64,000 nt of DNA from Isoetes taiwanensis (Eukaryota; Streptophyta; Lycopodiopsida; Isoetales; Isoetaceae). A program made the translations under genes and the position numbers. Below the pieces are notes generated by a model. The model saw only the letters and a list, made by a program, of their open reading frames with translations. It did not search any database and had not been told where the DNA came from. Location: the NCBI GenBank assembly GCA_021234155.1, contig JAJEKV010000052.1, forward strand, positions 4,321,606 to 4,385,605, given 5' to 3'. This document shows positions 43,455 to 56,529 of this stretch, one piece after another. Numbering within the stretch: the first letter of the stretch is position 1; every line of letters starts with the position of its first letter.

Positions 43455-45121
43455 ACTATAGGCTCGAAAAGTTAAAGAAAAGAAGAAAAGATGCAAATCT
43501 CTAACGATACTGCAGTTCCAAATAAGAAGTAATGATACGACAGTTACAATTAAGAAATTTGATGATGCAGTAAGATTAATATTTCTATTTGCTAGGAACT
43601 TCTAATATAATGTAATACTATCCTAGCACATGCAGTTGCTGAAAATTTTAACTCTGTCTGCAGGACAACCTGATTATGTGAAGTTAATGAAGAAAATGAT
43701 TTTTGAAATGCACGCACGTATCTTTGATAGGCTTAAAACTTCAAAGAAAAACTCCAGTGCATGCTGACTTATATTGTCCAAGATATATTGTCTGGTTTTA
43801 GTTGACAAAGGTTGATCATCCTTAGTTGGAAAAAATTCTACAGTTGCATATAGCATGTAGTTACTTGCGGGACCATTCTTGGCACATATGAACGTATTTG
43901 CAAAGCAACATGTACATTTATATTCAATGCATTTTTATTGGGTTATGGCATGACAACAACCAATGTAGGTTCAGAAACTGCAAGATTATCCAAAGACTAT
44001 TGCATTGCACTACTTGAAAGGATGGTTTTTTCTAGATTTTGTTACATATCTGAGATCTCTATACCATCCTAGATTTTCCTCATCCCATATAGCAGGTCCA
44101 TTTATGTAAATAAAACTCATTTCAACTACATGAATTGTTGACAAAACACTTGAAAACTAGGATTAATAATGTCTATATTTTGAATTCTATGGAGTTTATT
44201 TTTGAAGCACCTACAATTTCTAGATTTTGCTTTGATTTGTGGTGAAAAAAGATGCAAGGAGAGGAGTAAAAATCTCTATATATAAAAGATGTACTACATG
44301 CTGTTGTTTTGCTACAATACTTACCATGGATCATCAATTTCTCTTTAAATGTGTTGCTATGCAACATGTACTATTGGAAGCAGTATAATTTTATGTGCAC
44401 CATGTCTATGCAGCCAGATGGTTAATGTGACAGGACTGGCTCTTTGCAATTTGTCTGGTGTAGACATGCACCATTAGGAGCACCTTCCCTGTTTTGATAT
44501 ATTGGAGGAATTTATGTCTACAAGCACAAGAATCGCTCCACTGTTTTTGCGACTTGAAATGCAATGCCTCCACATAGATAAGTTCTCTAAATGACAGACT
44601 ATTGAAGTTGAATCGCCAATCTCATTTGTTTTAAGCATTTTGAACAATTAGAGTGTTGGGCTGATATGTAAATCAAAGTTCCGTTGCTTTAAGAAGGTTG
44701 TTAATATGCCCTGAGGCACATTGATAATAGGGATGGAAAAGTAGTAAAGGACAATGTTTAAATGCCATTCAAACTATTCTGAATGAACTAAAAGTTGAAT
44801 GGCATAAAAGGAGGTATAGGGAACCCATCTATTGGTGCTAGAATGTCTTATATTCTTTCCATCACATAGTGTGTGTTTTTTATGTTATATTAACATGTAT
44901 GAATATCCTTTGAATGGATTGTGTACTTTATTTTCTATTTCTATGATAGAGCATTTTAGGTAATTCAGGCTAGAAAATGCTGCACACATTTGTATAATCA
45001 TGTGATGGTTTGTATTTAGTAATACTTCGTTTGCCTTGAAAAAATGGTTGTCAGAACATTGCAAGCATGTTTAAACATATATAGAATTGTATCTTGATAT
45101 GACTCAAGTTGGAACTTTAAT
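43455..45121. other. Unassigned AT-rich sequence
   Basis: No domain, RNA gene or repeat boundary recognised. Confidence 0.4.
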
Positions 45122-45126
45122 GGAAG
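45122..45126 (+). other. Target-site duplication GGAAG (left)
   Basis: GGAAG precedes the LTR start TGTGACG and recurs directly after the other LTR's end GCGTCACA, at 58149-58153. Confidence 0.85.
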
Positions 45127-46702
45127 TGTGACGTTCCACGTATTTATACGGTCTACTATACGGGACACGTACAAATACAAGCACGTCACTCCCTAAAGGT
45201 ACGCTACCATGGGGGTATGGGAACTTAATTGCAACCTAGGGGGTTACCTTACAAAGGATTAAATTAGCTATGCTAATTTAACACATTATTAATAATAACC
45301 TATAACCTAGGAAATTAGGATAATTACCAATTGGGAAGGCGCCACCTGCCCCAATCGATTGGGCAAAGATGGGGATTGCCAAGTTTGGATGCCAACTTGA
45401 CCCCTATCCCCTCGATTGACTCACGAAGATCGACCAAGGAAGGCCGGGAGCTGAGCCATCAACCACCTGCAGAGAACCGCCATACCGAGCCGTCCCCGTG
45501 AAGCCACAAATGCATCTTCAACCGCCAGAGATGGAGGCCCCCATGGGAATGAGTCCAGGCCGAAATTCAGGTAGGTGGCTATGTGAATTCTAGTTAACAC
45601 TTGGTTGTGTCCGTTTTTCTGTTCTCTTTGTAATTCAATCATAGAGACTAACCCTTGATTGTACAAACAAGTTCTCTTTATATTCAATTTTGGTTCTTAC
45701 TCAAAGGATGGATTGTTAATTCTTTGTTTGGTCCGACTCAAAACGGGGATTACGGGGTAGAGGCCTCAACCGCGGTACCGTGTCGAGGTATGCTCCTAGA
45801 TAGCTCTGTAAAAAGTCCCATTAGTTGCGGCCCTCGTGCACAAGAACCCACCGGGTCCTAGATGCTATGGTCCGGCTTAGCACCGCACAAGGAACACAAG
45901 GTGACATGAGGGGTGGGGTCTTGCATGAGCATACAAGGCTCCTGAGACTCCTACAGTGGGCTAGGCCTGATAGCCGGTCACGTAGAGGGCCGGGTATGGG
46001 TCTGACACTCCCTGGGTGGGAAGGTGTGATCCGTATGGAGCACCTTGCACTTTGAGTAGATTTAGGGTGAGTAAGTTGGGTACGGATGCGGGGTCGCCGA
46101 TGCGCACGCATTCTCTAGCTCACCCATGGAACCACCGTGGATTCGGAAGGGGACGCCCCCCCCCCGCCTCATCGGACCAAAGGCCATGAACCCGAGTAGG
46201 CTCGCAGGGTGATGCCCTCGAGTTTTGCGTCTCCGGAAGGCTATAGCAAAGCCATAGCATGAATTGACCCATCCGCAAAGTGTGCAATGGAGGGGCGGAT
46301 GGAGGGACAACCCTAGCCAATGTTCTATGCCAGCCAACGCCATGCCAAGACTCGGTCTGCTGATCTCTTGAGGCCCAGCCGTCAGTCGATCCCCACGGGA
46401 GTCTGAGCCGGGGTAGAACCTGGGGTTTGGGTGTTTTCTTAGGATTAGATGCATATTCTATGCCGCTGGTATATTGATGGATGTGCCACCCTTCGTGGTG
46501 GTTATTTATGTATATTCGCGGCCGTGTGCTAACCCTCATTGAAGGCGGGCCGAATGACCCCTTCAGGTCCTTCTTCGGCCTCATTTCATCGATGGCCCGA
46601 ACCGCATCGGAGGGCCCCGCCATGGTGAGATGATCGCCATGGGAGGGGAAAGTCCTCGCATGTATACGTCCGAGGGTCGATATATATTAAGGGAGCGCCC
46701 AC
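45127..46702 (+). repeat. 5' LTR of the chromovirus element
   Basis: Starts TGTGACGTTCCACG and ends near GGGAGCGCCCAC. It aligns to 56530-58148 over its length. Differences are mostly short indels (for example TCAAAGG versus TCTGAAAGG) plus a deletion of about 30 bp near 46535 relative to the right copy (57950-57980). Confidence 0.9.
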
Positions 46703-46704
46703 GC

Positions 46705-46716
46705 TGGTATCGGCCG
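46705..46716 (+). promoter_or_regulatory. Primer binding site (initiator-Met tRNA type)
   Basis: TGGTATCGGCC follows the LTR after a few bases. It resembles TGGTATCAGAGC, the common plant initiator-tRNA PBS, with changes in the second half. Confidence 0.55.
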
Positions 46717-49700
46717 CGGATTTCGGGTTGTTCAAATCATAGCACCGGCCAAACAAGAACCTCGTAAGCACGGTAGTTAGGAGGAGGCTAAGTCAATGTG
46801 TCGTTAGTTCTCTTTGTTGTTTGGTTTGGTGTTAGGTTAAGTTAAGAGATTGTAGCTTTGAAGTGGAGGGGCCAAGATTGGAGGCCTAGCAAAAGCCGGG
46901 GTAACTCAAATGACAAAGATGATGGCTCCATTGGATTGGGCGACACCACCCATTACCCTAAAAACAAATAACTCCAGCGAAAAATAGTCAAGGGCGTGCC
47001 CAAAACGAATTCGGCGCCGCTTTGCTTTTTGTCGCTTTGCGTCAAGTTAAAAGCGAAATGTCGTTTCTACCGAATCTGGACTTCGAAGTCAACGCGGGCC
47101 CGCCAGGTCAACTCGGGCGCCGCTTGCATTTCGACGACACCCAGTCGAGGCAGAAACCCGTATAATGCCATCGGCGCCCGACCGTATGTGGCGCGTATTT
47201 CCGCCGTATAATTTTTTTAATAATAAAATTTTGAAGTTAATAAGAAAAAAATTTGAAATTTTAAAAGTTAATTGGCCGTTTAGCAAACCATTTTCTGTCA
47301 TTTGCTTTTGCTTCCGCGCCTCCAACCGCCTGAGCCGCCCTCCGCCATCGCCACCGGACCGGACCTTGATACTGCGCCCTTGTGCTTTGTGCCTCCTAGC
47401 GCCCCCTCTGCCATCCTCTTCGCCGCCAGCGCCTCACTATTCCCTATGGCTATTACCAAGAGCGCTCCGGACCCGTCCACCATGAGCATCGTGGAGATCT
47501 ACGCCATGATTGCTAAGCACATGGCTACTGACCCAGCCCTCATCGACATCTTGTTGGATGAGCTGGTCAATAGGTTTGAGAACAATGATAGGATTCCATA
47601 TCCTGTCTATCACTTCTCAGAGCCATTCCTCATCCGGCTGAACCTACGCCAGCTCCCCTATACCCTTGTTGAGCAACCTGATATGGTGATGATGCTCATC
47701 AAATTTTATCCTCCTAACAAGAAGGCCATACTGAGGAGGAAGATGTCGACGGAGGCCGAATCGGATTAGGGTTTTGCCAGGGAAGACGACCACCGAGATT
47801 GAGCGTCCGACACAAAGAGCCCGGTAGGGAGTACCGGTACCTCTGAGACGGCTTTGCCGGGCCATCGATGGCGTAGCCATTGAGGTTCCCCATACCAATG
47901 GCATGAGGGTTCCAACAGCCTTTGTCCGGGGAGAAATCCCCGACATCGGCATAGACTATCTGACAACTATTCAGATAGATATGGGTCTTCGGCCACAAAG
48001 GTACCACGCTGAACTTAATCGCCGTGCCGCAGCCCCAACTTTTTGCTCGTGATCCAAGAAGACCTAAGGAGAGCTCGGGAAGAGCGCCGGAAGTTGGAGC
48101 AAGAGGAGCTGACCGACAAGATCAGCGGACCAACAGGAGGAGGTGCATCCGGGAGTGGCTCAACCCAAAACCCACGATCCGCCCGTTAAGCTCCGAAGGA
48201 AGGGAGTTGCTCATAAGGCCGGCAGTCAATACAAGGATAAGTTAAAGACTGTCGGGGCTTTTGGGAAGAAGACCAGCTCCGACCGGAGGCAGCAGAGAGT
48301 GGATAACTCCCGGCCGGTTGCTGGGGCTAAGACGGTGCCAACATCGTCGGGGCCTCGGCCGCAGCGGAAGCCTCATCGGTTCCGACCGGCATCGCGGCAT
48401 TGGCGGGAGATCCGCAAAATTTCGAAGTCCACGGACCTTCCGATCGAGGAAGTCGCCTTTTCGTCAGGCCGGTACGAGATCGCACGCGGCAATTTAAGAC
48501 CGATCTCCGCTTCGGCACCTTTTGTAATTTTGGCGCCCAAGAGGTCAGCCAAGCCTACTTGGTAGCACTTTTTGGTGATGCCAACCTTTGCGCTATCCAC
48601 GCAAAGAGGGTCACCATAATGCCTAAGGATTTAGCCCTCGCCCGTAGGATACGGGGGGAGCAACCTTAGCCTACTTGCGGGGATCCGCATTTGTACATAT
48701 TTTTTTGTGATAATTAATAAAGAAGCTTTTATTTTGAATTAAAAGTTTAATGTTTTTTTTCCATGTTAAATTTAAAATAAAATGCTGACATCAGCTTTAT
48801 TAAGAGGGTTTAAAAGGGGACTGTAGGGTTATTTTAAACGCTTCTTTTCCTCTCTCCTCCCTTCTAGCGCCATGGCTGCCAAACCTTTGTCTTGCTGCCT
48901 GGTACCTTGACGGAGAGAAATGGGATCCACAGGTTCCCTTCGACCTGCTGCAGCCTTTGCTATGCCAACGCATAGATCTCCTTGCGAACATGCAGCGGCA
49001 TCCGGACTATGCCGGATTCCTTGACTTTTACATGGAGGAAATGCTTCCTCTGTGTATTCCTCTAGGGGATCCTCCCCACTTGTATTTGGAGCGGGAGATA
49101 GTTCGGCAGATGCTAGGTGGGGACACACATGCTTATGATGTCCTGAAAGGTAAACTCCGATGGGGTAAACACCTACCGCTGGTCCAAAGATCGTGGGCGG
49201 TAGTATCTGAAGCTACTTTCGCCTAGCCATCCTCATGGACCAATACGCTGAGGATGAAACCTTGCCGCAGAGAAGGGCAAGTCGCCGAGAATCCTCCGAG
49301 GAGGGGATGACGAGCATATAGGAATGGGCTTACTTTGCCCGCTGGAAAGAGCTAGCAGAGGAGCTACCACCGCCGTGACCAATCTATAGGCTTGTCGGGT
49401 TAGACGGCCTTCCAGCTTATTTATCACCGTAGGCGGGAATACCTTCTCTTGGATGATATTATCCGGACGTATCAATGTAGTGGCGGGATTTAGACGCAAG
49501 CGCAAAGACCATGTACTTTATGAGCTTGCGGAGTATTGTATGGATGATTTCATCGACTTCACTTCTACCGAAGCTTCCTCCGGAGGTGCACCACCGCTGC
49601 AGTTCCGTCGAGAGACCCTAGAGCCGCGGAGACTCTATTACGCCTTCGTGACTTTGTGATGCAGAACCAGCCTTCAAACTTCTCACGCACTGTGATGCCT

Positions 49701-51320
49701 TCACGCTATGGGACCTCACGCCCCAAACATCAATATGGTTGAGGTTCCTCCGCTCGGATGATGAGGGTGAAGATTTATATCATAACCCCAAGCAAGATAA
49801 GAAGGAGGAGCAACAGGAGCTCAAGGAGGAAGAAGTCCCCATGGACTTGATAAGGAAGTGGCCGATCCGAAACTCCGCAAGGGGAGGCGCTCGGTAACCA
49901 CCTTACCCGTTTCTTTTTGTCGGCCTTCAAATACGGGCAGGTTCTCTTCATAGCCCGGGACTTAGGGCCAGAGGCTGAAGCTTCATGGTGGGCCCTCCGT
50001 GCACTTTCTACACTCGCCGCCACAAGAAGCTTCCCTATCGTGACGCTTACGTATGTACTGCATCATGACGGGATCTTGCCCTTACGGCCTTGGGCCAGGA
50101 TATTGCGCCTTGGATGGGCATGAAGCTCCTCACGGCAGCCCCATTGGCCGTTGCCTATCCACCAGAGGTTGCATCTGTTGCGGCTGCCACAAGAGACCCC
50201 AGGGTTACTCACAAGGACACCGACCACCTCCACCACCTCCTAGGGCGAAGGATCAGGAGGCAGGGCATAGTTCCTAGTATAATTTTGCTATGAAAGATGT
50301 ATATATATATATGTTTTGCTAGTTTTTTTTTCTTATATATCTATATATGTGTGTTCTGGGATTTTCCGTTGGCAATTGAATGGACCATATTGACAAATGG
50401 TGTACCTTATTTACTTATTAAATACAAAGTTCTCTTGAGAAGTATTATTGAATTGTGTGTTCTTCTTTATGACATCCTCTTCAAAAAGTATTAAAACTTT
50501 AGAATATAATGGAATTACAAAATGTTCTCTATTTATTCCAACTATGTTGCAGGAAAAACATTTGGGAATATGAGGAGAGAATCACCGATATGGTTAGGAG
50601 GGACGATCCCGCCCCTTGAGACTGTGACTATGGCCAGAGATATGGTGAATATCCGTGAGTGGGAGGAAGGCTATGAAACCAACCACCGCCTCCAGTGGGA
50701 ACTCTACGACCCTCGACAAAGGGTCTGAGATAGTTAACATCCTCGTGGATCAAGCTTTTCGAGGATCCAAGATGACCCCTCGCGGTCGCACTGGACCTAC
50801 CGGAATATGACCAGCACGCCTTCGAGGACGCCAATGACCATCTTTGGCAACTCTTTTATGCGATGCGCGAAGCTCTTTAACCTTCTGATTATCAGCCCAA
50901 CATGGGAGTACCAAGCAATTATTGTCCAAGCCCGGGCACGCTTATAAACTCGTCCGAGCCGCAGACGGAGAGTACCGCCACGCGATCCTCAGACTTTCGC
51001 CAACCCCTAGGCTTGGTCTCTTCATTATGTTTTCTTTGTTGCTCAAGCATTACTGCAGCGGATAGAATTTTAAGAGTTTCCACTGTATCATACCTACTTT
51101 CGTCTTAACCCATGTACCAATATACTTGTTTTGTACTCGACTTCAATGAAATAAAAACATTGTTTTCTGTTTGTATATTCTTTTGATCTCAATTATTTTA
51201 AAAGGGATTATACATTAGTATAAATCTGCTTATATATTCATGAATGCTCCCTATAGATCGGTTATGCGAACGCGCTTTGGCAAACACCCTCCAACGCCAG
51301 TAGGCTCACCCCTGAACAGG
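46717..51320 (+). other. Long region ahead of gag with broken unidentified frames
   Basis: Higher in GC than the flanking DNA, with broken coding-like stretches on the plus strand. One starts near 47445 (SIVEIYAMIAKHMATDPALI, VNRFENNDRIPYPVYHFSEP) and ends at 47769. Another at 48957-49226 reads LLANMQRHPDYAGFLDFYME and WGKHLPLVQRSWAVVSEATF. A third at 49453-49659 includes LYELAEYCMDDFIDF. None matches a gag, envelope or other domain that I know. They may be parts of one additional ORF broken by indels. 50290-50520 and 51110-51240 are AT-rich spacers. Upstream extra ORFs are known in some plant gypsy lineages, but not typically in chromoviruses. Confidence 0.5.
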
Positions 51321-51322
51321 AA

Positions 51323-52430
51323 TTGATGTTAATGAAAAGGCAACTCGGTGAGTTACAGGCTTATGTGTTGCATACCAATCCACTGCCACATACTCAGGAG
51401 GACGGACCGGAATTACCTCCACGACCATTGAGTCCACCCGCGCACAACCCATCTCCTCCCGAGCTAGCCCCCTGCACTGCATGCAGGAGGACTCATGCTA
51501 AGCGCCATCGGTTCCTCTAAGGATAGCGCCGCTTCCTCACATTCAACCACTTCTGGTTCTTCGGGTCCTCGCTATCGGACGCTGATCATTCAAGGCGTAA
51601 GGATAAGGAATACCGAAAACCGCTGATACAAAATCACTAGTATATGGAAGAACCGGAAGTCGGCTCGGTTTGATGGGAAATCCGAGGAGGCTTGAATGCG
51701 GAATCTTGGTTGGACGAAATGAAGGAATTCGAAGTCCTATGGAATGACAGAGAAAGATACAGTGGAAGGTCGCCACCACCATAACCTTACCGAGCTGCCC
51801 GTATTTGGTGGAAGGGTTACGCCGAGCTAAACACCGGATAGGAGCGTATGCAAGTTCGTGAAGTTTGCTAAGGCTTTTTAAATCGCATTCGTGCCTCTCG
51901 CCGCACAAATGCCAACAGATTCGACCTTCTACGCTTTGGAACAGTATGGGCATGTCCGCAAGGTGCCTACACCGACGAATTCATGCGCTTGAGGTTGTAT
52001 GTGCCAGAATGAATGAGAAAAGAGCAAAGAGAGGGCTACATTGAAGGGTTGGCCCCATCTATTAAACGAATGGTCAAGGCTATCGACCCAAAGTCAGTAG
52101 CGTAGGCGGGGCTAAGGCATTAAGCCTTGAGGAAGACACGCCAAAGAACCAAGATCTGCGACCGCTGCCCTTACTCGCAGCCCACGGCCGTCCACACCTT
52201 TACAAACCCCGTCGCCAAGTCCGGGGCCCTCTCAAAGACAATTCTTATGGCCGCCAGAGAAGAAAGTCGCCTTTAGCACGCCGGATAAGCGTAACAATGC
52301 CGGGTAAGGAAATACGGGCCTCTTACCCATTCCTAAAGAGGCCGTGAGAACAGTTCCGCGGATAAGGCATGCTACCGGCAGATGAGGCCCGACACTTCAT
52401 GCGTAATTGTCCGTGACGCCACGCAGACGC
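51323..52430 (+). pseudogene. Gag of the chromovirus element, broken
   Basis: A proline-rich N-terminal stretch (PPRPLSPPAHNPSPPELAP) is followed across stops by the capsid pattern: ESWLDEMKEFEVLW (about 51700), RAARIWWKGYAELNTG (51790), AYTDEFMRLRLYVPE (51967) and REGYIEGLAPSIKRMVKAID (52030). WL...W(W)...F...(F)xxGL is the retrotransposon gag arrangement. A degenerate zinc knuckle can be seen at about 52368-52415 (EARHFMRNCP), where the first cysteines are lost. Several in-frame stops and frame changes. Confidence 0.7.
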
Positions 52431-52559
52431 TCAACTGCCATGGCCGACCGATTGGGAAGATTTGGAGTCCAATCTTGCCGCGGGAGGACGAGGCTCCCCG
52501 AGTACATTCATGGTGCGCCTCATATTCTTGCCGCTATAGAAACAGTAACGCCGAAAGTC

Positions 52560-52690
52560 AGCCTTCCGTTATTTCTACAATAGGCCAAGTAGACAAGAAG
52601 CCCTTCATAATTTTGATGGACACGGGTAGTAATACGATAATTTTGCTTCTCCTAGAATGGCCCGTGCATCGCAAGCCGGAAACATTGAGA
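52560..52690 (+). pseudogene. Retropepsin (aspartic protease) fragment
   Basis: The frame reads ISTIGQVDKKPFIILMDTGS then NTIILLLLEW. LMDTGSN is the active-site D(T/S)G motif of retrotransposon proteases that cut the Gag-Pol precursor. The segment after it is frameshifted near 52650. Confidence 0.7.
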
Positions 52691-53040
52691 TCCCGTCCCT
52701 AAGCCAGTCCACATTAGCTAGCGGTAAGATCGACACACTCATGGCCACCAGATAACCTTAAAATGCAAATGCCAAAAATGCACCAGCTTGCCTTGGGTGC
52801 CGAAGTTAATGGACATTGGCAAATATGATCTTATTGTGGGAATGGAGTTTTTAGCGCCCGCTAGGGCCCACATAGACCGTGGAGAAATCGGAGGTCACCT
52901 TCAACGCCGCTAATGGAGCACGCGGTGACAATAAAAGGTGATTCATTACACTCCGCTATGCGGTCAATGTCAATAAAGCAAATAGGAAAAAGCTATAATG
53001 CAGGAATGAACTTCTTTGCCTCATTAAACTTGCTTCCATT

Positions 53041-53980
53041 GAGTCGGACTCCAAACAGCAGCAAGTAATCGACGCTTTACCATCGGACATTGCTACCCTT
53101 CTTCGAGAATTTAGCGATCTTTTTCCAGATGAGATCCACAAGCTTCCTCCTTTCAGAGGGGTGGAATGTGAGATAACTCTTGAACCGGGTACTAAGCCTA
53201 CCAAGAAAGCCCCTGCATCAATGAGTCCTCCTGAGTTAGCGAGCTTAAGAAACAGCCTACAAGAGTTACCAATTTGGGGTTTATTCGCCTAGTGTTTCAC
53301 CATTTGGCTCCTATTCTTTTGTCAAGAAGAAAGATGGCTTCTTAAGGATGTGTATTGATTATAGGCAACTCAATAAGCATACCATCAAGAATCGCTATGC
53401 TTTGCCTAGGCGCATGATCTTATGGACCGGTTGCAAGGAGCAAAATATTTCTCAAAGATTGATTTGGCTCGGGGTACCATCGATAAGGATTAAGGAAGAG
53501 GACATCCATAAGTCCGCTTTTTCACTGGATATGGGCATTACGAATTCAATCGTCATGCCTTTTGGATTGACCAACGCCCTGCGTTTATGCGGTTGATGAA
53601 TGACATCTTCCGCCAATACTTGGATGACTTTGTTGTCATTTTCTTTGATGACATTCTCATCTATAGTAAAACCTTGCAAACAACATGAACAACATCTTCG
53701 ATTAGCTTTGCAAAAGCTAAGGCCCATCGACTTTTGCCAAGTTCTCTAAATGCAAGTTCGCCACTCGAGGGTAGACTATTTGGGGCATATTATCTCGTGA
53801 AGGAATTGCTACAGACCCAAATAAGATAGAAGCAAAGAAAGGATTGGCCCATTCCAGCTAATGTTTCAGAGGTCCGGAGTTTCCTGGGACTCGCAGGATA
53901 TTATCGGAAATTTGTCAAGGATTTTGCAACAATTGCCGCACCTCTTACTAATCTCACAAGGCATGAGAAAGTAAAGGATT
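53041..53980 (+). pseudogene. Reverse transcriptase, broken
   Basis: Legible motifs in order: LREFSDLFPDEIHKLPPF (about 53100), ITLEPGTKP (53172), RMCIDYRQLNKHTIKNRYAL (53346), YFSKIDLARG (53445), [15 protein letters not shown] (53588) and [14 protein letters not shown] (53634), the last being the catalytic xxDD box. [20 protein letters not shown] at 53880 marks the RT/RNase H junction. It is the order of a Ty3/gypsy RT. At least four frame changes separate the blocks, each apparently caused by a one- or two-base loss. Confidence 0.85.
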
Positions 53981-53982
53981 GG

Positions 53983-54437
53983 ATGGAACATTGGAAAACA
54001 AAAGTCCAAGTCGGCTTTCAGAAACTCAAGGATGCTTTAACATCTGCACCAGTCCTTACCTTGCCTGATCCGGAAAAGGATAAATCGGTAGCCACCGATG
54101 CGAGTAAGATAGCTACCGGTGGTGTCTTAATGCAGGAGGGGAGAGTTGTTGCTTACGATTCAAAGAAGATGAACGATGCAGAGCAGCGATATCCTACCCA
54201 TGATCGAGTTGCTAGCGGTTATGCGTGCTCTCCGTGATTTGGAGACACTACCTTCTTGGTAGAAGATTTCAGTTGGATACGGATCATCAGAGTCTCCGCT
54301 ATCTATCCACCCAGCCAAATCTAAATCTCCGTCAGCGAAGATGGATGGAATTCCTCGAGGAATATGACTTCGAGATTGTATACAAGCCGAAAAGCACAAT
54401 GTGGTTATGGATGCTTTGTCACGCCATCCCTTTATAA
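53983..54437 (+). pseudogene. RNase H domain
   Basis: The frame 53983-54237 reads [18 protein letters not shown], then [18 protein letters not shown], then [20 protein letters not shown], followed by a frameshift. The next frame (54225-54437) reads FQLDTDHQSLRYLSTQP and RQRRWMEFLEEYDFEIVYKP. TDAS and TDHQSL are the conserved acidic positions of gypsy RNase H, which degrades the RNA of the RNA:DNA hybrid. Confidence 0.85.
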
Positions 54438-54589
54438 CCCGCACCCATTGTAATGCCATTTCCACACTCACCAAATGAGTTTGGGAAGCGTGATAGAATG
54501 CACCTTGGCCACGATCCCTGCGTAATATTTGGGAAAGTTTGGGTAAGGAAGCCCGCATCGATAGAGAACGTGAAGCATTTCGCTCATAT

Positions 54590-55500
54590 AAGAAGGAGGG
54601 CAATTTATTATATTACAAAGATAAGTTGTGTGTTCCAAATGACTTGGGGTGCGAAAAGTTGATTCTCCATGACACACACAACAGCCTTATAGCAGGACAT
54701 GCGGGTTTTATGAAAAACTTACTTTAAGATCCGCTCCAGCTATTTTTGGCCTTCCATAAAGAAGGATATTGCTAGGTACATCAAATGATTGTCGTTTGTC
54801 GACAAAACCAAGGCGGAGCAATTAAGAGTTCCCGGGAGTTGCAACCTTTGGATGTGCCCAACGCCAAGTGGGAAGTCATAACCATGGATTTCATTGTGGG
54901 GCTTCCACGCATCTCGTGGGTATGATGCCTTAATGGTCGGGGTCGACAAATTATCAAAGATGGCTCACTTCCTGCCATGTCGCACCACGGACACCGCCTT
55001 TGACACCGCCTTTGCTCTTTGCAAAGGAAATTTTCGTGGTTGCACGGGATGCCGAGAGTAATTGTATCGATAGGGATCCTAAGTTTGTCGATGCATTCTC
55101 GAAGGATTTCTTCGCCACCATCCGACCAAGCTTGCCATGAGTACAGCCTACCATCCTCAGACAGATGGTCAAACAGAACGTGTCAATCGTATTATCGAAG
55201 ATATGCTAAGAAGCTATGTATGGAGTAAACAAATACAATGGGCCGATTATATTTACTTGGTGGAATTTGCCTACAACGATTTTAAAGCAGAGTCTTCTAG
55301 AATGTCTCCTTTCATGATAAATTATGGCTATCAATGTCTTACTCCGCACACATGGCATAATCCTGTTTCTAAAGTGGAGGTCTCTCAACAACTCCTTCTA
55401 GAAATGCGTGCCTTGGTGGAAGAAGTTCGGGTTACTTATTGGCCGCACGTGAGTCGCCGAAAGAGTCTAGCGGATAAGCACCCCAACCCCACCTAATCTT
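54590..55500 (+). pseudogene. Integrase, broken
   Basis: The zinc-binding part is visible as LILHDTHNSLIAGHAGFMKN (54657). The first catalytic block is WEVITMDFIVGLPR (54868). The second (DRDPKF) is present at about 55058-55085 but shifted by a missing base. The third is in YHPQTDGQTERVNRIIEDML (55146), which supplies the Glu. QWADYIYLVEFAYNDF and SPFMINYGYQ follow. This is the standard layout of a gypsy DDE integrase; the frame is broken at least three times. Confidence 0.85.
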
Positions 55501-55599
55501 CCGTGGGGCTTAATCGGTTTGGCTTAAAATCAAAGTAAAACAAGCCAAGCTTAAAATTGGTAATCAGAAGAAGCCGGCACCCGATATCGGGCCGCTCGG

Positions 55600-55910
55600 A
55601 TTACCGAACGTGTGGGGAGAACAGCATATCGCTTGGACTTGCCACCCCGCTTGAAGATCCACAAGGTCTTTCACGTGAGTCTTCAAGCAACACACCCCCA
55701 TCGCAGGGAGGTTTTGGATACCCCTACCCTCCTAGAAATGACCCAAGAGCAGTGGAAATAGTGCCCTAAGCTCTTCTTGATCGAAGCTTACAAAACGGAC
55801 CAGGCGGACTCAAATGTTGCAATACTTGGTCAAGTGGAAGCACTTACCGCTTGAAGATGCTACTCGGTGATGAAGATAGACCTTGAGAAGCACTATCCGG
55901 ACTTCATGCG
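55600..55910 (+). pseudogene. Integrase C-terminus with chromodomain
   Basis: RLDLPPRLKIHKVFHVS (about 55632) is the usual sequence before the C-terminal tail. At 55812-55862 the frame reads MLQYLVKWKHLPLEDATR, matching the chromodomain core YLVKWKxxxxxxATWE, in which Arg replaces Trp. LEKHYPDF follows at 55873. Chromodomains guide these elements to heterochromatin by binding modified histone H3. Confidence 0.75.
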
Positions 55911-56516
55911 GGAATCTCAAGGCCGCACCATCAACGATGCTATCAACCCCGCTCCCGGCGGTAAGCTTGAAGGCTTGATTGACCGAGAATCATGTTTTAG
56001 AGGGGTAGACGCATCGTATATGATAGTAATAACGGACGTAGTGTATTGTTGATGTTGACATGACCGCGAATTGCTAGGAAGGCATCTAGTAAATAGACTG
56101 CGTTCGTTCTGGCTATAAGAGGAATATTTCTAGGGGGTGGTCCCTGCAACCACAACTTAATCATACTATTAACCTACGGGTATATGGTTGTGTGCAGGCC
56201 AATGAACAAGTCGTCACCTGCATTGTATAGAGGGTTGTTGATGACCCAACTTGTCCCGTATTGGTTTTGTCTACATGTGTGAATTTTGTTGTCAGAATGT
56301 TTTAAATCGGACTCCGGTCCTAAACTCCTTTGATCATAAGTTTGTATCGAGCACCCTGGTGCTTCTACTTTGATATTTTAACTTCAATGTATTACTGTCC
56401 AAATTACTATAATCTCAACGTATTAATGTTATATTCTTAACTTCATTCTCTAATTCAGTGCTTTACGTATATGTATTCAATTAGCTAACCCTAATGCTGA
56501 GGACAGCATTATTTTT
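55911..56516 (+). other. 3' untranslated region of the chromovirus element
   Basis: Non-coding sequence between the chromodomain and the 3' LTR. No second frame recognised. Confidence 0.6.
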
Positions 56517-56529
56517 AAGGAGGGGAGAA
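56517..56529 (+). promoter_or_regulatory. Polypurine tract
   Basis: AAGGAGGGGAGAA lies directly before the 3' LTR start TGTGACG, as expected for the plus-strand DNA primer. Confidence 0.8.

Noticed and set aside
45655-46771. Several 60-170 residue ORFs
   Set aside because: Inside the LTR of the chromovirus element and not conserved in frame in the other LTR.
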